NCBI GenBank assembly: GCA_025454715.1 | Contig: JALONY010000119.1 | Location: 1-5,847, forward strand | Reading direction: 5' to 3' | Source of the DNA: Anaerolineae bacterium | GTDB lineage: Bacteria; Chloroflexota; Anaerolineae; Aggregatilineales; Phototrophicaceae | Length of the DNA stretch: 5,847 nucleotides | Part shown: positions 1 through 4,534 of the stretch, piece after piece | How the letters are laid out: each line of letters starts with the position of its first letter | Numbering within the stretch: the first letter of the stretch is position 1 | Notes under the pieces: generated by a model | Databases searched by the model: none | What the model was told of the DNA's origin: nothing | Seen by the model: only the letters and a program-made list of their open reading frames with translations | Made by a program: the position numbers and the translations under genes

Positions 1-10
1 GGGATGCGCC

Positions 11-1036
11 TTACGCGCTGGGCAGGCGCCCCGCCCCTTGCCGCGCCAACATCCATTGCGGATATTCACTCGGTAGCGCGCTCACCGCGTCGAGGTGCGC
101 CAACTGCCCCTCGTCCAGCGTAATCGTGACCGATTTCAGGTTGTCGGCCAATTGTTCGGGCGTTTTCGCCCCGATGATGACCGTGGTCACGGCAGGCTGA
201 TGCAACAACCACGCCAGCGCCACCTGCGCCACGGTCGCCCCGACCTCGGTGGCCACCTCGCGCATCACGTCCACCACGTCGAAAGCGCGCTCCTTATCGA
301 CCGGCGGGAAGTCGAACGAGGCGCGGCGGCTGCCCTCTGGGCCCTCGGCATCGCGGCTGAACTTGCCCGACAACAACCCACCCGCCAAGGGCGACCACAC
401 CATCACCCCGACCTGCTGGTCTTGCACCAGCGGCACGATTTCGCGCTCGAGGTCACGCCCAGCGATGGTGTAATAGGCTTGTAGCGACTCGAAGCGCGCC
501 AGCCCGTGCTTGTCGCTGATGCCCAGCGCCTTCATCAACTGCCACGCCGCGAGGTTGCTCGCCCCGAGGTAACGTACCTTGCCCTGCCGCACGAGGTCAT
601 CGAGGGCGCGCAAGGTCTCGTCCAACGGCGTGACCGCGTCGTACCCGTGAATCTGGTACAGGTCGATGTGGTCGGTGTTCAGGCGGCGCAGGCTGTCCTC
701 GACCGAGTTCATGATGTGGAAGCGGCTCAGGCCGACCGCGTTGAGGTCGTCGTTCATCCGCCCGCGCACCTTGGTGGCAATCACCACCTTATCGCGGGGG
801 CGGCCTGCCAACGCCTTGCCCAACATCGTCTCCGACACACCGAACGAGTACACGTTGGCGGTGTCGATGAAGTTGATGCCCGCGTCCAGCGCCTGCGCGA
901 CCAAGTCGTTGGCCGCGTCTTGCCCTTGCTGGCCGATGACCTGCCAGAACCCCTCACCGCCGAAGGTCATCGTCCCGAGGCACAGCTCAGAGACCAACAA
1001 CCCCGTCTTACCCAACAGCCGATACTTCATACTCAT
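11..1036 (-). CDS. Aldo/keto reductase, NAD(P)H-dependent
   Basis: A 341-residue cytoplasmic oxidoreductase of the aldo/keto reductase superfamily, which reduces aldehydes or ketones to alcohols with NADPH on a TIM barrel. The full family length is present. The catalytic tetrad is visible as Asp58 (FIDTAN), Tyr63 (VYSFG), Lys89 (IATKV) and His130 (LYQIHGYD). The cofactor side shows GASN (158-161), the Tyr188 region (LQAYYT), WSPLAGGLLSGK (214-225) and the C-terminal IIGAKTPEQLADNL (287-300), which normally holds the adenosine phosphate. The start at 1036 is chosen because GAGGAG lies 10 bases upstream; an in-frame ATG at 1030 is possible. The start lies inside the 3' end of the MerR gene (29-base overlap), so the two are very likely co-transcribed and translationally coupled. 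That context suggests induction by an electrophile or aldehyde, but the substrate cannot be read from sequence. Confidence 0.96.
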   Translation of the reverse strand: MSMKYRLLGKTGLLVSELCLGTMTFGGEGFWQVIGQQGQDAANDLVAQALDAGINFIDTANVYSFGVSETMLGKALAGRPRDKVVIATKVRGRMNDDLNAVGLSRFHIMNSVEDSLRRLNTDHIDLYQIHGYDAVTPLDETLRALDDLVRQGKVRYLGASNLAAWQLMKALGISDKHGLARFESLQAYYTIAGRDLEREIVPLVQDQQVGVMVWSPLAGGLLSGKFSRDAEGPEGSRRASFDFPPVDKERAFDVVDVMREVATEVGATVAQVALAWLLHQPAVTTVIIGAKTPEQLADNLKSVTITLDEGQLAHLDAVSALPSEYPQWMLARQGAGRLPSA

Positions 1037-1421
1037 CGTGCGTGCGCTCCTCAGCCTCGTACATCCCGATTTTCATATCGATGAACGCCAACATCTCGCA
1101 CAGCTCATCCACCCGCGCCTGCACCTGCTGGCGGTGCGCCAGCAAGATGGCGCGGCGTTGGCGCGCCGTGCTCGCCCCACCCCGATACAGCGCGATGAAC
1201 GCGCACATCGCCTCGATCGACATGCCCGTCAGCCGCAAGCGCTTAATCAGCGTGATGCGCCGCAGGTCGGCCTCGCCATAGCGGCGGTGGCCGTTGGCGG
1301 CGCGCCGCACGGCGTCGAGCAGGCCGATGTCCTCGTAATAGCGTAAGGTCGAGGCTGGCACGCCCGTCTGGGCGCTGACCTGCTGGATCGAATAGGTGGG
1401 GGGAGGGGTGTCGTTCATCAT
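1008..1421 (-). CDS. MerR-family transcriptional regulator
   Basis: A 137-residue DNA-binding regulator, first gene of a two-gene unit with the aldo/keto reductase. The winged HTH is at residues 10-35 (YSIQQVSAQTGVPASTLRYY, then EDIGLL). The wing GHRRYGEADLRRI (44-56) and the GMSIEAM segment (66-72) follow, then a dimerisation helix over about 85-122 ending FIDMKIGMYE. This is the arrangement of AdhR/NmlR-like members that usually sit beside dehydrogenases or reductases. No C-terminal metal-binding cysteine cluster is seen; the only cysteines are Cys73 and Cys108. The equivalent of the redox cysteine that I recall just before the GM motif in NmlR/AdhR appears to be Arg, so the signal may differ. 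The start is uncertain between 1421 and 1418. An ATG at 1430 would lie inside the -10 box and is unlikely. An in-frame extension back to 1697 is possible but has no family support. Confidence 0.93.
   Translation of the reverse strand: MMNDTPPPTYSIQQVSAQTGVPASTLRYYEDIGLLDAVRRAANGHRRYGEADLRRITLIKRLRLTGMSIEAMCAFIALYRGGASTARQRRAILLAHRQQVQARVDELCEMLAFIDMKIGMYEAEERTHDEYEVSAVG
1047..1052 (-). promoter_or_regulatory. Ribosome binding site for the aldo/keto reductase
   Basis: GAGGAG on the minus strand, 10 bases before the ATG at 1036 and 16 before the ATG at 1030. It therefore favours 1036. It lies within the coding sequence of the upstream MerR gene. It is the clearest Shine-Dalgarno sequence in the window; the plus-strand genes have weak ones or none. 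Confidence 0.7.
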
Positions 1422-1428
1422 GCTGCTC

Positions 1429-1459
1429 ATCCTACAACTTCGAGTGCGCTTTAAGTCAA
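1429..1459 (-). promoter_or_regulatory. MerR-type promoter/operator with 19-bp spacer
   Basis: On the minus strand, -35 TTGACT (1459-1454), a 19-base spacer, and -10 TAGGAT (1434-1429). The overlong 19-bp spacer is the hallmark of MerR-activated promoters. The spacer region carries a dyad, with ACTTAAAG at one end and CTCGAAGT at the other (1456-1437), where the regulator should bind and untwist the DNA. The -10 ends 7 bases before the ATG at 1421, so the predicted transcription start falls at or next to the start codon. The operator drives its own regulator and the overlapping reductase. Confidence 0.85.
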
Positions 1460-1524
1460 GCACCCCCGCATGAGCGTCGGATGAGTGGCATTTTGTCTGA
1501 CGATTGACCCACGCGCACGGCAGG

Positions 1525-1555
1525 AAGAATCGAATCTTGAGCAGATTGTCATCTG
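1525..1555. promoter_or_regulatory. Two tandem 14-bp palindromes upstream of the rpoD promoter
   Basis: AAGAATCGAATCTT (1525-1538) and CAGATTGTCATCTG (1542-1555). Each is an imperfect or gapped inverted repeat, and they share the pattern AGA-N6-TCT. Their centres are 17 bp apart, and the second ends 6 bases before the predicted -35 box. The placement suits a regulator binding at about -48 and -65. The regulator is unknown, and two short palindromes could arise by chance. Confidence 0.35.
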
Positions 1556-1561
1556 GCCTGC

Positions 1562-1590
1562 TTGACAAGTTGCGCCGCCCGCGATACTTT
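1562..1590 (+). promoter_or_regulatory. Predicted housekeeping promoter of rpoD
   Basis: A perfect -35 TTGACA (1562-1567), a 17-base spacer and a fair -10 TACTTT (1585-1590). Transcription would start near 1597, giving a leader of about 160 bases before rpoD. The match is to the vegetative sigma consensus, so the gene product could drive its own promoter. A second TTGACA at 1732-1737 has no convincing -10. Confidence 0.6.
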
Positions 1591-1611
1591 ATATCTGTAA
1601 AGAGACGGTTA

Positions 1612-1643
1612 AATCCTCGCCCAGCACCACACGGGCGGGGATT
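1612..1643 (+). other. Leader hairpin 1 upstream of rpoD
   Basis: An 11-bp uninterrupted stem with one G-U pair: AATCCTCGCCC (1612-1622) pairs with GGGCGGGGATT (1633-1643) around a 10-base loop AGCACCACAC. It would lie about 15 bases from the 5' end of the predicted rpoD transcript. It is followed by ATTTGCC, a poor U tract, so it is more likely a stabilising or regulatory element than an efficient terminator. Confidence 0.55.
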
Positions 1644-1658
1644 ATTTGCCTCAGTTCT

Positions 1659-1688
1659 GGGGAGGGTGCCCACCGTCCACGTCTCCCC
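1659..1688 (+). other. Leader hairpin 2 upstream of rpoD
   Basis: GGGGAGGGTG (1659-1668) can pair with CACGTCTCCCC (1678-1688), giving ten pairs (one G-U) with one bulged G at 1681 and a 9-base loop. Its CTCCCC arm could instead pair with the GGGGA of hairpin 1 (1637-1641), so an alternative fold of the leader is possible. Confidence 0.4.
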
Positions 1689-1744
1689 CAAGTCCATCAG
1701 AGAGGGTTGCTGCCTTGCCCAGCCCCACGGGTTGACAAGGCTTT

Positions 1745-1771
1745 ATGCACGTAACGCTATGGCCGTCATGA
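1745..1771 (+). CDS. Possible 8-codon leader ORF overlapping the rpoD start
   Basis: ATG at 1745 opens a mini-ORF reading MHVTLWPS and ending in TGA at 1769-1771. Its stop shares bases with an ATG at 1768 (ATGA), one of two candidate rpoD starts, which is the classic layout for translational re-initiation. AAGG at 1737-1740 lies 4 bases upstream, which is short for a ribosome binding site. No conservation is known to me, so this may be chance. Confidence 0.25.
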   Translation: MHVTLWPS

Positions 1772-3036
1772 CTCAGACCCCCAACTCGAAAGAACTCCAC
1801 AAACAGCTCGTGGAAAAAGCGCAGCGCCAAGGCTCGCTGACCTATGACGACGTTTTGGCGCTACTGCCCAATGCCGAAAACGATGTCGTTTTGCTCGATG
1901 AGGTCTTGGATGGCCTCATGGAAGCCGGCGTCGAGTTGGTCTCCAAGCCCCTCACCCCGGACGAAATGCCCGGTGAATTGGTGGAGGGAGAAGACCTGAT
2001 GGTCGAACTGGAGCCCAACTTCGAGGAAATCGCCCTAGAACTGGCCGCTGACGGGGAAGACCCGTATACGTGGCAAGAGACCGACCTGATTGACGATGCG
2101 GGCTACCAGCAAGCGCTCGACACCGACGACGTGGTGGGGCTATACCTCAAGGAAGCGGGGCGGGTGCCCTTGTTGACCGCCGCGCAAGAGGTTGATTTGG
2201 CCAAGCGCATGGAGCGGGGCGCGTTGGCGACCAAGAAGCTGAAGGAAGTCGGCGAGCGCTTGTCGCCCGATGACCGCTACCTGCTGCAAGACCTCGTCAT
2301 CGACGCGGAGATGGCGCAAGAGCACCTCGTGCGCGCCAACGCCCGCTTGGTCATCAGCGTGGCCAAGAAATACATCGGGCGCGGGGTGCACTTCCTCGAC
2401 CTGATCCAAGAGGGCAATATCGGCCTCATCCGCGCCACGAACAAGTTCGAATACCGCCGCGGCCACAAGTTCAGCACCTATGCCACGTGGTGGATCCGCC
2501 AAGCGGTCAGCCGCGCCGTGGCCGACCAAGGCCGCACCATCCGCGTGCCGGTGCACATGGGCGACCAGCTCAACCGGATGCGCCGCGTGCAGCTCACGTT
2601 GTTGCAAGAGCTTGGCCGCGACCCGAGCATCGAGGAATTGGCCGTGGGGATGGAGACCACCCCCGACAAGGTGGAGCACCTGCTGGAAATCAGCCGCCGC
2701 CCGGTCAGCCTCGAGACCCCGATCGACGAGGACGGCGACAGCACCTTCGGCGACTTCGTGGAGGACACCAGCACCCCCGCGCCCGCCGACGAGGTGGCCA
2801 CCCACCTGCTGCATGAGCAGCTTCAGGGCGCGCTCAACAAGCTGCCCCAGCGCGAGGCGCAAATCTTGCGCTTGCGTTATGGCCTCGAGGATGGGCGCGT
2901 CTACACGTTGGAAGAGGTCGGCCAGACCATCGGCGTAACCCGTGAGCGCGTCCGCCAGCTCGAGGCGCAAGCCCTCAACCGCCTGCGCCAGTCGTCGGCG
3001 CACATTATCCTGCGCGATTACCTGTACGGGGACTAA
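1759..3036 (+). CDS. rpoD: Principal RNA polymerase sigma factor (sigma-70/SigA)
   Basis: A 425-residue primary sigma factor that directs RNA polymerase to housekeeping promoters. Region 1.1-like sequence is at about 12-62, followed by an acidic linker (66-118). Region 1.2 is at 121-153 ([17 protein letters not shown]). Regions 2.1-2.4 cover about 187-257, with [16 protein letters not shown] and [20 protein letters not shown], including Trp244/Trp245 and Gln248 for -10 melting. Region 3 is about 265-345. Region 4 is about 350-413, with the -35-reading helix [14 protein letters not shown] (Arg395, Glu396, Arg399). The tail [10 protein letters not shown] replaces the usual SRKLRDYL pattern. Region 1.1 and full length mark it as primary rather than alternative. 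The start could be 1759 or 1768; neither has a good Shine-Dalgarno. The open frame continues back to a TTG at 1504, but that stretch holds a promoter and hairpins. The next gene begins 6 bases after the stop. Confidence 0.97.
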   Translation: MAVMTQTPNSKELHKQLVEKAQRQGSLTYDDVLALLPNAENDVVLLDEVLDGLMEAGVELVSKPLTPDEMPGELVEGEDLMVELEPNFEEIALELAADGEDPYTWQETDLIDDAGYQQALDTDDVVGLYLKEAGRVPLLTAAQEVDLAKRMERGALATKKLKEVGERLSPDDRYLLQDLVIDAEMAQEHLVRANARLVISVAKKYIGRGVHFLDLIQEGNIGLIRATNKFEYRRGHKFSTYATWWIRQAVSRAVADQGRTIRVPVHMGDQLNRMRRVQLTLLQELGRDPSIEELAVGMETTPDKVEHLLEISRRPVSLETPIDEDGDSTFGDFVEDTSTPAPADEVATHLLHEQLQGALNKLPQREAQILRLRYGLEDGRVYTLEEVGQTIGVTRERVRQLEAQALNRLRQSSAHIILRDYLYGD

Positions 3037-3042
3037 GCCGCC

Positions 3043-3825
3043 GTGCAGGCCAAAGACCTCCGCGTCCCAGCGTTGCTGCCCCTCGGGGTGGTGGCGCTGG
3101 GCGTCTTGTTGTTGCTCGAAAACTTCCTGTTGTTGGGCGGGTTTCAGGCCAGCGCGCTGTTGCCGCTGGGCTTGGCGGTGCTGGGCGCGTGGGTGCTCAT
3201 CCGCGGTGACCTCGGCACCCGCGCCGCCCGCACGTTCGGCATCACCCGCGGCAGCGTCGAGGCCGCCGTGCTGGAAATCAGCGCCGGTGAGGTCGATGTG
3301 GTGCTGGGGCGCGCCGAGCGTGAAGGCCGCCTGATTGAAGGCCAGTTCGCGCACGCCTCGCGGCCTGCCCTAGAGGTCGAGGGCGTGGACGCCTATCTGC
3401 GCTTCGACCGCGCCGCTACCCCGTGGACATCGTTCGCCGATTGGCAAATCCGCCTCGCCGATGACCTGCCGTGGCAGGTCTTGGTCAGCACCTCGCTGGG
3501 GCAGGTCAACGCCGACTTGTCTGGCCTGATCGTGCGCGGTGGCCTGATTGCCACCGGACTCGGCGATGTGCGCGTGGTGTGCCCCAGCGAGGCGCTCGCC
3601 CCGCTGGACTTGCGCTCCGCGGCGGGCGACATCCACATCGTGGCACCGGCGGGGCAGGCCGCCCGCGTGCACGTCCGGCAAGGCCGCCTGTTCAAGGTGC
3701 GCTTCGCCGAGACCCGCTGGCAACAGGTCGCGCCCGACGTATACGAGGCCGTGCGCCCCGACCCCGACAGCCCGCTGGTCGAGCTGAACGTGCGCGGCAC
3801 GTTCGGCGATGCGTACCTCGCCTAA
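3043..3825 (+). CDS. Two-TM toast-rack (LiaF-like) membrane protein
   Basis: A 260-residue protein starting with GTG. Two hydrophobic segments come first, about 8-29 (VPALLPLGVVALGVLLLLENF) and 35-53 (SALLPLGLAVLGAWVLI), separated by a short loop, as in LiaI/LiaF-like TM modules. From about 66 to the end is a beta-rich domain of short repeated strands (AAVLEISAGEVDVVLG, GGLIATGLGDVRVV, LDLRSAAGDIHIVAP). This is the look of the toast-rack beta-solenoid found in LiaF and related envelope-stress proteins. LiaF in Bacillus restrains a sensor kinase of the cell-envelope stress response; that exact role here is only inference. Placement 6 bases after the rpoD stop and 3 bases before the next gene points to a shared transcript. 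No good Shine-Dalgarno precedes the GTG, so translation probably depends on coupling with rpoD. Confidence 0.72.
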   Translation: MQAKDLRVPALLPLGVVALGVLLLLENFLLLGGFQASALLPLGLAVLGAWVLIRGDLGTRAARTFGITRGSVEAAVLEISAGEVDVVLGRAEREGRLIEGQFAHASRPALEVEGVDAYLRFDRAATPWTSFADWQIRLADDLPWQVLVSTSLGQVNADLSGLIVRGGLIATGLGDVRVVCPSEALAPLDLRSAAGDIHIVAPAGQAARVHVRQGRLFKVRFAETRWQQVAPDVYEAVRPDPDSPLVELNVRGTFGDAYLA

Positions 3826-3828
3826 CCC

Positions 3829-4473
3829 ATGCCCATCTCGCTGAGCTTTCGCCCGGGCACGCCGGTCGATGTCGGGGCGTGCCTCGCGCTGGATCACGAA
3901 TGCCAGACCGACCGCGTGTGGCAGATGACCCTCAACGCCGCCGACCTCAACCAACAGGTGCAGGTCGGCTTTCGCGTCGAGACCTTGCCGCGCAGCATCA
4001 CCCTGACCCACGCCCCCGACCCGCGCCGCCTGCACGACGACCCCGACCTCGGGCGCTTGTTCGTGGTGGCGCGCCCCGACCTGCCGCCCGTGCCGGTCGA
4101 GCCCATCGCGCCCGAATCGCCCGATGCCCCGCTGGTGTTGCCCCCGCCGCCGCCCCGCCTGCCCATCCTCGGCTACGTGGTGGCGCACTATGATGAGTGG
4201 CGCGGGCTGGCGTGGGTCGATGACGTGTGCGTGGCGCCCAACGCTCGCCGCCAGCGCGCCGCCCTCCAGATGGTCAACGGGGTGCGCCAGTGGGCGCAAG
4301 AGCAAGGCGCGGCGCGCCTGTTGTGCGCCGTCCCGACCAAGCACGCCCCGATGATTGCGCTGTGCCAAAAAATCGGGATGCGCTTTTGCGGCTATAACGA
4401 CCAATTTTTTGCCAATCACGACATCGCCGTACTTTTCGGCCTGCGGATTGCGCGGGCACGGCGTGTAGAATAG
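3829..4473 (+). CDS. GNAT-fold N-acetyltransferase-like protein with proline-rich insertion
   Basis: A 214-residue protein resembling the GNAT acetyltransferase fold. The order is an N-terminal strand and helix (1-35), LFVVAR (77-82), GYVVAHYDEWRGLAWVDDVCVAP (115-137), a helix (140-159), then CAVPTKHAPMIALCQKIGMRFCGY (166-189) and FANHDIAVLFGL. Two features are odd. The acetyl-CoA phosphate loop, normally R/Q-x-x-G-x-G/A, reads RRQRAA (140-145), with Arg143 in place of the key Gly. Also, about 30 residues rich in Pro (83-112, with five consecutive Pro at 105-109) are inserted where the fold usually has a tight beta turn. The substrate is unknown, and catalytic activity is not assured. It starts 3 bases after the toast-rack stop without a Shine-Dalgarno, so it appears to be the third gene of the rpoD cluster. 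Confidence 0.75.
   Translation: MPISLSFRPGTPVDVGACLALDHECQTDRVWQMTLNAADLNQQVQVGFRVETLPRSITLTHAPDPRRLHDDPDLGRLFVVARPDLPPVPVEPIAPESPDAPLVLPPPPPRLPILGYVVAHYDEWRGLAWVDDVCVAPNARRQRAALQMVNGVRQWAQEQGAARLLCAVPTKHAPMIALCQKIGMRFCGYNDQFFANHDIAVLFGLRIARARRVE
4466..4471 (+). promoter_or_regulatory. Possible -10 box for the downstream sensor gene
   Basis: TAGAAT matches the -10 consensus at five of six positions and overlaps the end of the GNAT gene. No recognisable -35 lies at 16-18 bases. If used, transcription would begin near 4478, at the base of the hairpin described next. Confidence 0.25.
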
Positions 4474-4477
4474 CGAT

Positions 4478-4497
4478 GGGGGGCGGTTACGCCTCCC
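4478..4497 (+). other. GC-rich hairpin between the GNAT and sensor genes
   Basis: GGGGGGCG (4478-4485) pairs with CGCCTCCC (4490-4497) through 8 pairs (one G-U) around a GTTA tetraloop. It starts 5 bases after the GNAT stop. The following bases GTGTGCTG give no U tract, so it is not a clear intrinsic terminator. It could protect the 3' end of the upstream transcript, pause polymerase, or cap the 5' end of the sensor mRNA. Confidence 0.45.
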
Positions 4498-4534
4498 GTG
4501 TGCTGTCCGGCCACCCTGCAAGGCTTCTGCCCCC

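Noticed and set aside
95..1346. Several plus-strand open frames opposite the reductase and MerR genes
   Set aside because: All are shadows of the minus-strand genes, with low-complexity Arg/His composition and no ribosome sites.
1612..1647. Leader hairpin 1 as an intrinsic terminator
   Set aside because: The stem is strong, but only ATTATTT follows it, interrupted and then GCC; there is no proper U tract.
1422..1697. N-terminal extension of the MerR regulator beyond 1421
   Set aside because: The extra residues precede a canonical MerR HTH start and would cover the regulator's own promoter.
1504..1758. N-terminal extension of the sigma factor from TTG 1504
   Set aside because: The frame is open, but this stretch contains the promoter and two strong hairpins, and its translation is unlike any sigma N-terminus.
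1732..1760. Second promoter from TTGACA at 1732
   Set aside because: At 17 bases the -10 position reads CGCTAT and at 18 bases GCTATG; both are poor. Only the -35 is convincing.
2140..3354. Minus-strand open frame of 404 codons across rpoD
   Set aside because: It is antisense to highly conserved sigma regions 1.2-4.2, has biased composition (Ala, Gln, His, Val) and spans two real genes.
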